Notes: generated from the sequence alone by a model not told the origin. A DNA stretch of 64,000 bases from GCA-2684655 sp045105235 (GCA_045105235.1 JBGCDH010000028.1:5401-69400); one strand, 5' to 3'; positions 16,003 through 26,042 are shown, numbered from the stretch's first letter. Program-made: numbers and translations.

Positions 16003-19000
16003 TTACTGCGCCGTGCCGACCGTCATGCACGTCGCGTTCGAGAACGACAGGTCGCCTGGCTCGCTGGTGTCGATCGTCAGCCACTGGCCGTAGACCTTGT
16101 AGCCAACCAGCGCGGTGTTGTTTGGCACCGGCAGGGCGTAGGTGGCCGTGCCCGAGCCGTTGGTCGGCGCCGACAGGGTCACGATCGACTGGCCGAAGGC
16201 CTGACAGTTCGTGAAGCCGGCCGCCGTCAGGTCGAGCGGATACGGGAACGAGCTGTTCTCCCCGAGGCCGACAAAGGCGACGAAGTTCGGCGCAGCGTTG
16301 CGGACGCGGAAGGTGAACGTCGAGCCGAGGGTGCTCGAGCCAAAGTGGTCCGCGTCGAGCGAGCCACACGAGGCGCCGAACTCGTTGCTGTTGGCGCAGC
16401 CAAACTCAACCCGCAGGCGGCAGCCGTTGCTGTCGATGCTGCCCGTGCTCGGCACGAACAGGTCCCAGTTTTGAGCGTAGGCACGCTGGCGATCGGACTC
16501 GCGCCAGAAACCGCCGCTCGTCGTCTGCACGTTGCCGCGAGCGCGAACCTCGACCACGATGTCCGAGGTGCCGTCGTAGCTGAAGGGGCTCTTCAGGCCG
16601 AGGTTCGACCACTCGTCTTCTTCATAGGCCCACGTGTAGGTGTTGGCGTTCATGACCAGCGTGCTGCCGGAGATGTTGTTGGCCAGGTTGGTCGTCAGCT
16701 GGTAGCCCGCCGGGCGCTGTCGCATGCGGATCTGCAGGTTCGAGTTGTAGTGGCTGCCGTCTGCTGCGGCGGGCGGGAAAGCCAGACCGGTAATCAGGCC
16801 AGCACCGCCGAGCTCCTCACTGCGAAGCACGAGCTGGTAACGCATGTTCTGCGCCGTGGCGTCTGCCGAACGGTATTTGACCGTGACGTTGGCCGACCGC
16901 GGCGTGAACAGGCTGGAGCCAAACGGGGTGTTGCTGGCCGAGCCCGTGTTGATGGTCATCACGCCGGACGTGTAGCTGTTCGCACCGTTCGTGTAGCGGT
17001 GGTTGAAGTTGTTGGCGCTGATTGCAAAGCCGTGCGTGCCGGTGCTCAGGCGGAAGGGTTGCGACAGATCGACCTGGCTGGCGACATCTAGGCCTGACGA
17101 GGAGCCACGTCCGGCACTGCGTGCGGTCCATGCGCCTGCCGAGGACTCGTTGCCGGCATACGTGCCCGACTTCGTGTAGAGGTCGAGGTTGATCGCCTCG
17201 CCAGCCGCGACGCTGGTGTTGACCATCAAGCTGTGGATCCAGACCGGCTCGGTCACGGTCACGTCAAAGTAGACAATACCGCCGGGGTTGCCGCCGTTGT
17301 TCGACGTGTATTCGGTGTCTGCCGAACTTGGCACGTAGCCACCGAACGGGAAGAAGTTCGCCGATGCGCCGGTTGGGCTGACGTCGGGCAGGTAGCGAGC
17401 GCAGCCCGAACCGTAGACGCGGCGGCCGCCGTTGACGACGAGCGCAAACGTGGAGTCGGTCGACGCCGTCGCGACGTGGCCGTCTTGGGCGATCGTCGGA
17501 GCCGTGATCCGCACGGTCCAGATGCCTGGCTGCGGGTTGTTGCGCACGACCACTTCGACGGTGTCGCGGGAGTCGGCAAAGCCGAACAGAGCCGACTGGT
17601 TGCTTTGGCCAGCGCCGTCGAGGCCGTTGTTGCCCCAGTAGGACAGGCCGTTTGGCTGGGTGACGCGCATGTCCAAGTTGTTGACCCGGTCGAACGCGGC
17701 GGCGGGGTTGCCGGCGGGGTCGAGGTAGGACATGACAAACTTGACGATCGACTCGCCCGGCTCGACTTCGAACCGGTAGGTGCGCGTGGCGCCTTGCGTG
17801 ATCGTGACGTCTTCCGGGATGATCGAGATCTTGTCCCGGCGGTCATACATGTTGCGCAGGCTTGGGAAGCCGTAGCCAACGTGCTCGCGACGGTTGTCGG
17901 TCGCGGTAGGCGTGTACATGTTCGCACAGGCCATCTGCAGCGCCTTCAGCGTCTGCGCGTAGGGGCGGTTCTGGAAGCGGCTGCCGTTCGGGACGCGCGG
18001 TGGGTTGCTGAAGATGCCGTCCGTGTACATCTGGATCGCCAGCGCGTTGTGGCCGGCGACGATCGGCGTAGCAGCCGAGGTGCCGTTGAAGCCGCTGAAG
18101 TAGCTGCCCGACGTGTAGCCGGCGTTGCCGGTGCGGTCCGACGTGCCGACGCCATCGTAGTAGGCGCACAGGTCCGGCTTGCTGCGGCCGTCTTGGGCCG
18201 GTCCGGTCGAGCCGCCGTTGTTCCAGCTGTCGTTGGCCGGGTTGCTGTCACCGAAGTGGTAGACACCGCCAACCGAAATGATGTTCTTGCCCCATGCCTG
18301 CGGGCGGGAGTCTTGGTTGCCGGCGTTCGACTGCGACTGCGTCCATGGGATGCGATGGTCAAAGACGATGTCGTCGGCATCGGCCGAAACCGACGTGTAG
18401 AAGAACGTGCGGGAGTTGCCCCACGACGCCGTCGTGAACATGACCGAGTCATTGTTCACCAGATCGTCGATGATCGTGTTGCGGGACGGTGAGGTCGCGC
18501 AGGTCGTGTTCAGCGACGACACGTAATTGGTGTAGAACCCGACCGCGTTCGGCGCCATGCCGCGGCCAGCACTGTTGCTGTTGCCGTTGCCGAAGACGAT
18601 GCCGGCGGTGCAGTGGCCGTGGCTGGCCGCGCCTGCGCACGCCGCGGGGCCGCGCTGCTGGATCGTGGTGGTGAAGTCGTTGTGGGTGCCTTCGACGCCT
18701 TCGTAGACGTGGCCGCGGATGCCGGAGCCGGTGTAGCCAGCGATCGACTCCACGTAGTTTGCTCCGCCCTGGATGCGGACGTTGTCCATGTCTTCGCCGG
18801 TGGTCGTCCAGCGATCGATCCACAGAACCTCGTCAAGGCGTGCAGCCTGCAGGAGCTGCGCGTGGTTGAGGTCGGCGGTGAACAGTAGGCCGCCATCGTG
18901 GCTGCTGAAGACTTCGCCGCCGATGCCGGCAAGCTTTGCGGCAAGCGCTTGCTTGTCCTTGTGCTTGTCGGCCATCACCATGTTGTAGCGACGCGACGGA

Positions 19001-19416
19001 ATGGCCTTGCCGCTGACGATCTCGTTGAGCAAGAACGGCTCGAGGCGGTAGGCCGGCTCGTAGGCGCCAACCCAGCGCACGGCTTCGAGCTGGTAGAGGC
19101 CCATGCCGCCGTTTTCGATCGCAACGATGTGGCAGTCGTGGGGGAGGTAGCCAACGATCTTGCCTCCGAGACTTTGGACCGCGTCGCGATCGGCGTCGGT
19201 CGGGGTCGCGCGGAACTGCACGATGTGCAGGTTTACATCGGCGCCGGCACGAATGCCTTCCGGCAACGTCGGCATGCCCACCAGCGGGTCAAATTGCGCG
19301 TATTCGAGCATGACGCGCGGGTCTTGGGCGTTTTGGCGACTGTCGTCGCCGGGGCTTTGAGCTGGTGCGAATGCAGCGACGATGCTCGCGGCGAGCACGG
19401 GAAGAGCAAATTGCAT
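16003..19416 (-). CDS. Secreted S8-family subtilase-like protein with C-terminal lectin-like region
   Basis: The protein has 1137 residues with a signal peptide (about 1-19, cleavage near PAQ). A region of about 200 residues precedes the protease domain (about 228-520). It has the His motif SHGHCTAGI (His266), the oxyanion Asn in ASWGN (Asn334) and the Ser motif GTSAATP (Ser447). At the place of the catalytic Asp the sequence is SGIRGHVYEGVEGTHNDF, so Glu239 replaces Asp. Beyond 550 come beta-rich regions, including a P/homB-like stretch with DMRVTQPNG. The last 120 residues have the pattern GASCG...PN...GYKVYGQ...SNA also seen in the secreted protein at 27693. It is likely exported and acts extracellularly or at the surface. 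Confidence 0.8.
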   Translation of the reverse strand: MQFALPVLAASIVAAFAPAQSPGDDSRQNAQDPRVMLEYAQFDPLVGMPTLPEGIRAGADVNLHIVQFRATPTDADRDAVQSLGGKIVGYLPHDCHIVAIENGGMGLYQLEAVRWVGAYEPAYRLEPFLLNEIVSGKAIPSRRYNMVMADKHKDKQALAAKLAGIGGEVFSSHDGGLLFTADLNHAQLLQAARLDEVLWIDRWTTTGEDMDNVRIQGGANYVESIAGYTGSGIRGHVYEGVEGTHNDFTTTIQQRGPAACAGAASHGHCTAGIVFGNGNSNSAGRGMAPNAVGFYTNYVSSLNTTCATSPSRNTIIDDLVNNDSVMFTTASWGNSRTFFYTSVSADADDIVFDHRIPWTQSQSNAGNQDSRPQAWGKNIISVGGVYHFGDSNPANDSWNNGGSTGPAQDGRSKPDLCAYYDGVGTSDRTGNAGYTSGSYFSGFNGTSAATPIVAGHNALAIQMYTDGIFSNPPRVPNGSRFQNRPYAQTLKALQMACANMYTPTATDNRREHVGYGFPSLRNMYDRRDKISIIPEDVTITQGATRTYRFEVEPGESIVKFVMSYLDPAGNPAAAFDRVNNLDMRVTQPNGLSYWGNNGLDGAGQSNQSALFGFADSRDTVEVVVRNNPQPGIWTVRITAPTIAQDGHVATASTDSTFALVVNGGRRVYGSGCARYLPDVSPTGASANFFPFGGYVPSSADTEYTSNNGGNPGGIVYFDVTVTEPVWIHSLMVNTSVAAGEAINLDLYTKSGTYAGNESSAGAWTARSAGRGSSSGLDVASQVDLSQPFRLSTGTHGFAISANNFNHRYTNGANSYTSGVMTINTGSASNTPFGSSLFTPRSANVTVKYRSADATAQNMRYQLVLRSEELGGAGLITGLAFPPAAADGSHYNSNLQIRMRQRPAGYQLTTNLANNISGSTLVMNANTYTWAYEEDEWSNLGLKSPFSYDGTSDIVVEVRARGNVQTTSGGFWRESDRQRAYAQNWDLFVPSTGSIDSNGCRLRVEFGCANSNEFGASCGSLDADHFGSSTLGSTFTFRVRNAAPNFVAFVGLGENSSFPYPLDLTAAGFTNCQAFGQSIVTLSAPTNGSGTATYALPVPNNTALVGYKVYGQWLTIDTSEPGDLSFSNATCMTVGTAQ

Positions 19417-19737
19417 AGAGGGTCAGTCGGAGGAAAACGAAGATTGTTGCGGGCGCCAGCCCGACGGATATGTCGGAAGGCGACAACGCCCCTGACAACA
19501 GGTTCCAGCGAAGCGCGTGGCAGCGCATAACGCGGTTTCTTCATGAAAACACCGAAGGGCCGTCGAGGCTTTGCCGTGCAAGCTACGCCCAAGCGCATTG
19601 CTGAACGGCAAGGGCCGCTGGCGCCGGGCTGTCGGCGCGGCGCTCCGGGGCAAGGGCCCGATTCGCGAAATTGCTCGCTGCGCTCGTTGCGGTGCGGCTG
19701 CGGCGGCTCCGTCGCGCGCCAATATCGCAGCCGCGGA
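19417..19737. other. 321-base gap between subtilase start and hflX stop
   Basis: The gap contains the presumed promoter of the leftward subtilase gene and, at its right end, a hairpin beyond the hflX stop codon (19694-19734). I see no gene or RNA motif in it. Confidence 0.6.
19694..19734 (-). terminator. Hairpin after hflX
   Basis: GCGGCTGCG (19694-19702) pairs perfectly with CGCAGCCGC (19726-19734) across a 23-base loop. It starts 3 bases after the hflX stop codon on the leftward strand. There is no T tract; the long loop makes the call tentative. Confidence 0.4.
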
Positions 19738-21147
19738 TTAGCTCGTCGGCTTGCTGGAGTCGTGGTCGTCCGGGCTGCCGACGCCTGGATCCGCCGCGTC
19801 AGGCTGGGGGCCGGTCGATCCAGAATCGGCCGAACCAGAATCGGGCCGGCGCCGATCCGTATCGCGGTGGATCGGCTGCGCGCCGCCGGCCATCAAGCGG
19901 CCGAGTACCGCGGCGGACGCCTGGATCTCCATCAGGCAGCCGTCGTCGGTGTAGAACTCCGACAGCACGGTGGCCTTGGCACGGATCTCGGCGTGAAGCG
20001 AACCGGCGGTGTGCGGCAGCAGCAGCTCGACGCGGTTTTCGACCTGTCCCAAATGGTCCTGGATGGCCGTGAACAGATCCGGCAAACCGTCGCCGGTGTG
20101 CACAGAGACCGGGATCGCGTTGGGCACGATCTGCCACAGCGGCGCGAGTTCGGCGCGGTCTTCGAGCTGGTCCGTCTTGTTGAGCACGGTCAGTCGCGGC
20201 AGGTCGGCGACCTCGAGGGTCTCAAGGACTTCGTCGACGGTGTGCAGCTGCTCATGCGCCTCGGGCGAGCTGCCGTCCACCAGCACCAGCAACAGGTCGG
20301 CGTGCAGCGCTTCTTCGAGCGTTGCGTGGAACGAGGCGACCAATTGGTGGGGCAGCTTGCGCAAGAACCCGACCGTGTCGGTCAGCAGCACCGTGCGGCC
20401 GCCGTGCAGGCGCCACGGGCGCGTGCGCGTGTCGAGCGTCGAGAACAGCTTGTTCTCGGCGAGCACGCCGGCCTCGGTCAGTCGGTTCATCAGCGAGGAC
20501 TTGCCGGCGTTGGTGTAGCCAACCAGCGCAATCGTAAACAGGTCGGGCCGCGCTTTGACTTCGCGCACCTTGTGCTGTTCGACGCGCTTGAGGTCGCGGT
20601 TGACCGCCGCGATGCGCGTGCGCACGAGGTTGCGGTCGACGTCGATCTGCTTTTCGCCGGCACCACCGCGGATGCCGATGCCGCCGCGCTGACGCTCGAG
20701 GTGGGTCCAGCGGCGGCGCAGGCGCGGCAGTTCATACTGCAGCGAAGCGAGTTCGACCTGCATGCGCGCCTGCGGCGTGCGCGCGTGCATGCCAAAGATC
20801 TGCAGGATCAACTCGCTGCGATCCATGACTGGAACCGATACGGCCTGCTCGATGTTGCGCACCTGGTTCGGCGTCAGCGAGTCATCGCAGATGACGCAGC
20901 CGCTGTGGGCGAGCTTGACGACGTCGGCCAGCTCCTGCAGTTTGCCGCTGCCAAGGTAGGTCGTCGGGTCCGGATGGCGGCGGTGCTGCACCATGCAGCC
21001 AGCCGGCACGAAGTCGGCGGTCTCGGCCAGCTGCTGCAGCTCGGCCAGGACTTCGGCGGCCGTGCGCGGGTCGCCGGTCTCGACGATGCCAAACAGGATC
21101 GCTTCGGTGCTGTGCCCCTGACGGGTATCGAGGTTGGTTTCGCCCAA
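19738..21147 (-). CDS. hflX: Ribosome-associated GTPase HflX
   Basis: HflX is a GTPase that splits stalled or stress-inactivated ribosomes. The protein has 469 residues. The N-terminal HflX domain (about 15-190) contains TYLGSGKL and the Gly-rich stretch GGIGIRGGAGEKQ. The G domain has G1 GYTNAGKSS (about 210-218), G3 DTVGFLRKLPH and G4 NKTD. The C-terminal tail of about 45 residues is low-complexity (DSGSADSGS repeats, with a 15-bp DNA repeat at 19820-19849) and probably disordered. It lies 67 bases downstream of nadB and is likely transcribed leftward in the same direction as nadB and secDF. Confidence 0.95.
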   Translation of the reverse strand: MGETNLDTRQGHSTEAILFGIVETGDPRTAAEVLAELQQLAETADFVPAGCMVQHRRHPDPTTYLGSGKLQELADVVKLAHSGCVICDDSLTPNQVRNIEQAVSVPVMDRSELILQIFGMHARTPQARMQVELASLQYELPRLRRRWTHLERQRGGIGIRGGAGEKQIDVDRNLVRTRIAAVNRDLKRVEQHKVREVKARPDLFTIALVGYTNAGKSSLMNRLTEAGVLAENKLFSTLDTRTRPWRLHGGRTVLLTDTVGFLRKLPHQLVASFHATLEEALHADLLLVLVDGSSPEAHEQLHTVDEVLETLEVADLPRLTVLNKTDQLEDRAELAPLWQIVPNAIPVSVHTGDGLPDLFTAIQDHLGQVENRVELLLPHTAGSLHAEIRAKATVLSEFYTDDGCLMEIQASAAVLGRLMAGGAQPIHRDTDRRRPDSGSADSGSTGPQPDAADPGVGSPDDHDSSKPTS

Positions 21148-21214
21148 GGTGTTCGTTTGTTGCTAGCTCTCGGCCCAGCTGTTAGCAGCCAGGCGGTCTG
21201 CGGCCCAGCTGTAG

Positions 21215-22918
21215 CTAGGAGCGGTCGCTCGGAGCCATTTGCTCGCCAAGCTGATGCTCAATCGTGCCATCTTCGGTGCGCTGCAGGAAGATCCTGCGGC
21301 AGAACCGTTGGTCATCGCGCTCGGCTGCGTCGCTTCGGAAATGCGTGCCGCGCGACTCTTTGCGCGCCAGGCCGGCTTCGGCGACCAGGGCGGCCACGGT
21401 CAGCATGTTGGCGAGTTCGCAGGCGGCACGGCTCGCCAGAGGCCCGCGCAGCAGGTAGCGATGCCAAAACGCAATGCGTGCACGGGCGTCGTCGAGGCCG
21501 TTTTGCTCGCGGCGTAGGCCCACCTGGCGCCACATCAGCGACTTCAGCGAGTAGAGCAGGTCGTCGTGGAGCAGCATCGGTGGATCCGACGCAAGCTGTG
21601 GGCCTTCGGCGCGCCGGGGCAGGCCGATACGGCCGCTCTTGCCGGCTTCGCCATCGCGTGATTCTGCCGCCGCGAGTGCCCCGCAGGTCTGTCCCAGGAC
21701 GGCTCCTTCGAGCAGCGAATTGGACGCGAGGCGGTTGGCGCCGTGCAGGCCCGACGAGGCCGCTTCGCCAACGGCGAACAGGCCGGGCACGGACGTGCGA
21801 CCCGTCGCGTCGGTTGCGGCGCCGCCGAGGCAGTAGTGCGCGCCCGGGCGAACCGGGATCGAGTCCTTGGCCAGGTCCATGTCGAACGTCGCGCAGATGT
21901 GCGCGATCGACGGGAACAGCTGGTGCGGATCGCCGTCGACCGAGCTGAGGTCGAGGTATACGTGCGTGTCGTTGGTTGCGACCATGCGCTCCAGGATCGC
22001 GCGGCTGACGACGTCGCGGGGGGCGAGGTCGGCCATCGGATGCGCGCCCACCATGAAGCGTTCGCCGTTGCGATCGCGCAGCACGGCGCCGGCACCGCGG
22101 ACCACTTCGCTGATCAAGAAGCGCGAGGCCCCGGCGATGTAGAGCGTGGTGGGGTGGAACTGCACGAACTCGCAGTCGGCCATGCGCGCCCCGGCGCGAA
22201 AGCACAGCGCCTGGCCGTCGCCGCTGGCGCCGGTCGGGTTGGTCGTCTCGCGGAAGATCTGCCCGGTGCCGCCGGTGGCGACCACGACTGCGGGCGCTTC
22301 GATGGCGATCTCGAACGACTTCTGCCGGCCGTTCTGCAGGCCGACGGCGCCAACACAGCGGCCTTCCCGCAGGATCAGGTCGCGCACAAACACGTGCGGG
22401 CGCAGGGTGATGCGCGGGTGCTTGTGCAGCGCTTCGAGCAGCGCGCGCTGGATCTCGCGGCCCGTTGCGGCCCCGTTGCTGTGCACGACGCGGGGGTGGG
22501 TGTGGCCACCTTCGCGCGACAGCTGAAAGCTGCCCGAAGGATCGGTGTCGAACGTCGTTCCGAGCTGTTCGAGCCAGTCGATCGCACCGCGGCCGCTTTC
22601 GATCACGGTGCGCACCACGTCTTCTTCGGCGATGCCGGCGCCGACGCTCAGCGTGTCGGCCACGTGCTGCTCGACGCTGTCCTCGGCCAGGTGCACGGCG
22701 GCGATGCCGCCTTGGGCCCACGACGTGTTGGTCTCGTCGAGCGCATCCTTGGTGACGAGCAGCACCTCGGCGCCGTCGTCGGCCGCTTTGAGAGCGGCCG
22801 CAGCGCCAGCGATGCCGCCGCCGATGACCAGCACGTCCGTGCGCAGCAGCGCGGTGCTGCGCAGATCGAACGGGGCGAGCAGGCTCGAGAAGTGCGGCGT
22901 CGCGTTACGGATGTTCAT
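21215..22918 (-). CDS. nadB: L-aspartate oxidase
   Basis: NadB oxidises L-aspartate to iminoaspartate, the first step of de novo NAD synthesis, using FAD in the cytoplasm. The protein has 567 residues. The FAD-binding motif VIGGGIAGAAAAL lies near residue 31. Family motifs include TNTSWAQGGIAA, REGGHTHPRVVH, FVQFHPTTLY and LFAVGEAASSGLHGANRLAS, which distinguish it from succinate dehydrogenase flavoproteins. The C-terminal helical domain (from about 430) has the expected size. nadA and nadC are not in the window. It starts 40 bases after secDF, with a GNRA-capped hairpin in the gap. Confidence 0.96.
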   Translation of the reverse strand: MNIRNATPHFSSLLAPFDLRSTALLRTDVLVIGGGIAGAAAALKAADDGAEVLLVTKDALDETNTSWAQGGIAAVHLAEDSVEQHVADTLSVGAGIAEEDVVRTVIESGRGAIDWLEQLGTTFDTDPSGSFQLSREGGHTHPRVVHSNGAATGREIQRALLEALHKHPRITLRPHVFVRDLILREGRCVGAVGLQNGRQKSFEIAIEAPAVVVATGGTGQIFRETTNPTGASGDGQALCFRAGARMADCEFVQFHPTTLYIAGASRFLISEVVRGAGAVLRDRNGERFMVGAHPMADLAPRDVVSRAILERMVATNDTHVYLDLSSVDGDPHQLFPSIAHICATFDMDLAKDSIPVRPGAHYCLGGAATDATGRTSVPGLFAVGEAASSGLHGANRLASNSLLEGAVLGQTCGALAAAESRDGEAGKSGRIGLPRRAEGPQLASDPPMLLHDDLLYSLKSLMWRQVGLRREQNGLDDARARIAFWHRYLLRGPLASRAACELANMLTVAALVAEAGLARKESRGTHFRSDAAERDDQRFCRRIFLQRTEDGTIEHQLGEQMAPSDRS

Positions 22919-22934
22919 GGCGCGGCGCGCGCGG

Positions 22935-22950
22935 GCCCGCTCGCGCGGGC
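22935..22950 (-). terminator. GNRA-capped hairpin between secDF and nadB
   Basis: On the leftward strand GCCCGC, the tetraloop GCGA, then GCGGGC form a perfect 6-bp stem directly after the secDF stop and 16 bases before the nadB start. It could be a weak terminator, a processing site or an element that limits nadB translation. No T tract follows. Confidence 0.4.
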
Positions 22951-22958
22951 GCGGCCGA

Positions 22959-25900
22959 TCAGGCGTTCTTCTCGGCGGCGGCGGCAGCGGCTTCGGCCGC
23001 TTCCTGCTGGGCTGCGATCTCGGCTTCGTTGTCGAAGTCGCCTTCGCGGTCGGCGTCGCGCGGGTCGTCCGGCACTTCGACCGGGTCGCCGCGGTCCATC
23101 CAGATCAGGATCGGAGCTGCGATGAACATCGTCGAGTAGACGCCACAGCACATACCGATCGTCATCGCAAAGGCAAAGCCTTCGAGATCCGAACCGCTGC
23201 CGTAGTTGACGAGCAATTGCGCGATGACGACGAACAGCGTCAGCACCGTCGTCAGCACCGTGCGAGAGAGCGTCTGGTTCAGCGAGCGATTGATCAGCGA
23301 ACGGAAGGACTCGTCCTTGCCGTGGCGCGCGTTGTCGATGCGGTTCTCGCGAATCCGGTCAAAGACGACGATCGTGTCGTTGACCGAGTAACCGATGATC
23401 GTCAAGAAGCAGGCAATCATCGACAGGCTGATCTCCGCGTTGACCAGGCCGAGGTTGTTGCACAGCACCACGACGCCAAAGGTGACCAGCACGTCGTGGA
23501 TCAGGGCGACCACGGCGGCGAGGCCATACTTGTATTCGTGGAAGCGCACGCGCAGGTAGAACACGATCAAGGCCCACGCCAGCAGCAGCGCGCCGATGGC
23601 GGCGTTGCGCAGGTCGTTGACCAGGCGGCCCTGGATTTCCTGAGCTTCGGGGAAGGGGTCGGACAGCGTGATCAGCTCGCCGTCGGTGTCCTTCAGCATC
23701 GAACTCGTTTCCGCGTTGTCATCCCCGTCGGCGGGGGAGACGACGTTGCTGACGATGCCCTTGAGCTCCCACTGCTTGGTGGTCGCCGGCGTGGTCCACT
23801 CGACGCGGAAGTCGGTCGCTTCGGTTGCGCCCGCCTGGTCTGCGCCCTGCTTGTCGACGGCAAAGACGTCGCCCTGAGCGAGCGTCAGCTTCTGCTTGAA
23901 CTCGGCGACCGAAACCGGCGACGTGAAGTGCACGTTGATCTGCGCATAGAGCAGCGTCTCCGGGCGGCGGTCGTGCTTGGTCAACAGCGGGTCGCTGAAG
24001 GCCGGCTGGACGAGCTCGGCGCCGAACATGCGCTCAAGCTCGCCGATGTACGGCGGCTGGTAGGCAGCCGGTGGATCTTCGTTGGCGGCGAGCGCCTGCT
24101 TCTTGGCGTCGCGCCATGCCGCGCGTCCCTTGGCGATCTCGCCGCGCTGCGTCTCGTTGAGCTTGAGGCGGACGTTGAACTCGTTGCCGCTCTCGCCAAC
24201 CGTGTTGACGGAGGTCGTCGGATACTTGGCGACGAAGGCCTCGTCGGCGGCGAGCGTCGCGCGCACATCTTCGTCGCTGCTCTCGCTGCTGAGCACCATG
24301 CGCAGGTTGGCGCCACCGGTGAAGTCGATGCCGAGCATCTTCTCGGCCGGCACCGTCGTTGCGTAGCCGATGCCGCCGATGATCAGCAGCGCGCTGAGCA
24401 CGACGCAGACCTTGATCTTGCCGACGAAGTCGACGTTGCGGTTTTCGAACAGCGTGCGCGGCTGCCACCCATCGAGCTTGTTCTTGCTGAGCGCGTAGTG
24501 GAACAGCAGGCGCGAGACGAAGAACTGCGTGAAGACCGTCGTGATGATGCCGACCATCAGCGTCACGGCGAAGCCGCGCACCGGGCCGACGCCGACGTTG
24601 AACAGCACCAAGCCGACCAGGAAGGTCGTGATGTTGGAGTCGAGGATGGCCGACATGGCGCGTTCGAAGCCCGAACGCACGGCCTGCAGCATCTCCTTGC
24701 CCTTCTGCAGCTCCTCGCGGATGCGCTCGTAGATCAGCACGTTGGCGTCAACCGCCATGCCGAGCGTCAGCACGATGCCGCCGAGGCCTGGCAGCGTAAT
24801 CGTCGCCTGCATGAACAGCATGCCGGCGTAGAGCAGCAGCATGTTGATCAGCAGCGAGATGCAGGCGATCGTGCCGGCCGTCCGGTAGTAGGCCAGCATG
24901 AACAGGAACACCAGCAGGCCACCGCCGATGATCGAGATCAGGCCGTTGCTGATGGCTCGTTCCCCGAGCTGGGCGCCGATCGTCTGCTGGCTCAGCAGCT
25001 CCGGTTCGACGCGGAGCGAGCCCGTGCGCAGCACCTTGACCAGCTCCTTGACCTCTTGCTCCGTGAAGTCGCCTTCGATGATGCCACGGCCCGGGATCTT
25101 GCCCCGGAAGTACGGCGCCGACTTGATGACGCCGTTGAGGATGATGGCGCTGGACTTGTCCTTGTTGTCGCCCGACCACTTCAGGTAGTCGCCCTTGCGC
25201 GCGTTGATCAGCTCATAGTTGACGGCGTTGCCGCCGTTGCGGCCGATGCCAACGCCCACGCCCGACGGGTTGAGGTCCTCACCCGTAAAGCTCGTGTCGA
25301 CCATGTTGACGGCGACATACTCGAGCAAGTAGCGGTCGCGCTCGGGCTTCTCCAGGAAGCTCTCCGGCACCAGGCCCTTGTTGAACTCGGCGTCGCTCCA
25401 GGCCTTGACGGTGGCCTCGCGCAGAGCACCCATGGTGAAGCTGGAGCCCCACCGCGTCGGCTCGTTCGGCTCCGGGCGCACCAGGCGCGGATACCACGCC
25501 AGGCTGCCGGCTGCGTTCGGGCCGGCAAAGGGATCCTCGTTGAAGATCCGGATGTTGCGCGGCTCGTCGTTGACCTTCTTGAGGTTGTCGGGGTTGCGCA
25601 GCCAGCCCTCGAGCTTTTGGCGCTCCATCTGCAGGTTGAAGCTGACGTTGCCAACCTTGTAGTCGCCGTAGGCGACCATCCGCATCTCGAGCTTGCCGAG
25701 GTTGCCGATGCGCTCCAACACGCGCTTGAGGGTCTGCGGCGGCATCTCCGCCAGCTCGATCAGGATGCCGGTTTCACCGCTGCGGGTGATCAGCGGGTCG
25801 AGCGTGCCGTTCGGGTCGATGCGCTCGCGCATGACGCCGATCGTCTGGCCCATGACCTGGTCGACCGAGACGTTCTCCTTCTGCTGGATGATCTGCAGCA

Positions 25901-26042
25901 CGTCCTTCGGGACGTCGTAGAGCAGCTGGGTTCCGCCCTTGAGGTCAGGGCCCAGCGTCGGCTTCATCGTGAAGATGCAGACCGCGCCCAAGAGGATCGC
26001 CAAGATGACGAGGAAGAACTGGTTTCTGGCGTTCTCGAGCAT
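22959..26042 (-). CDS. secDF: SecD-SecF fusion protein translocase subunit
   Basis: SecDF uses the proton motive force to pull proteins out through the Sec channel. One chain of 1027 residues joins both subunits. The SecD half has the first membrane helix (about 8-25), the D1 motif GPDLKGGTQLLYDV, a large periplasmic P1 domain and TM helices 2-6 (from about 370, with LTLGMAVDANVLIYERIREE). The SecF half starts near 520 with its own helix and GIDFTGGANL, and ends with the cluster SVNDTIVVFDRIREN. The tail is Ala- and Glu-rich. Fused SecDF occurs in several phyla including planctomycetes. It is the first gene of the leftward secDF-nadB-hflX run. Confidence 0.96.
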   Translation of the reverse strand: MLENARNQFFLVILAILLGAVCIFTMKPTLGPDLKGGTQLLYDVPKDVLQIIQQKENVSVDQVMGQTIGVMRERIDPNGTLDPLITRSGETGILIELAEMPPQTLKRVLERIGNLGKLEMRMVAYGDYKVGNVSFNLQMERQKLEGWLRNPDNLKKVNDEPRNIRIFNEDPFAGPNAAGSLAWYPRLVRPEPNEPTRWGSSFTMGALREATVKAWSDAEFNKGLVPESFLEKPERDRYLLEYVAVNMVDTSFTGEDLNPSGVGVGIGRNGGNAVNYELINARKGDYLKWSGDNKDKSSAIILNGVIKSAPYFRGKIPGRGIIEGDFTEQEVKELVKVLRTGSLRVEPELLSQQTIGAQLGERAISNGLISIIGGGLLVFLFMLAYYRTAGTIACISLLINMLLLYAGMLFMQATITLPGLGGIVLTLGMAVDANVLIYERIREELQKGKEMLQAVRSGFERAMSAILDSNITTFLVGLVLFNVGVGPVRGFAVTLMVGIITTVFTQFFVSRLLFHYALSKNKLDGWQPRTLFENRNVDFVGKIKVCVVLSALLIIGGIGYATTVPAEKMLGIDFTGGANLRMVLSSESSDEDVRATLAADEAFVAKYPTTSVNTVGESGNEFNVRLKLNETQRGEIAKGRAAWRDAKKQALAANEDPPAAYQPPYIGELERMFGAELVQPAFSDPLLTKHDRRPETLLYAQINVHFTSPVSVAEFKQKLTLAQGDVFAVDKQGADQAGATEATDFRVEWTTPATTKQWELKGIVSNVVSPADGDDNAETSSMLKDTDGELITLSDPFPEAQEIQGRLVNDLRNAAIGALLLAWALIVFYLRVRFHEYKYGLAAVVALIHDVLVTFGVVVLCNNLGLVNAEISLSMIACFLTIIGYSVNDTIVVFDRIRENRIDNARHGKDESFRSLINRSLNQTLSRTVLTTVLTLFVVIAQLLVNYGSGSDLEGFAFAMTIGMCCGVYSTMFIAAPILIWMDRGDPVEVPDDPRDADREGDFDNEAEIAAQQEAAEAAAAAAEKNA

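Noticed and set aside
19543..21948. A rightward open frame of 801 codons across hflX and nadB
   Set aside because: It runs antisense across two clear genes, so it is a shadow frame.
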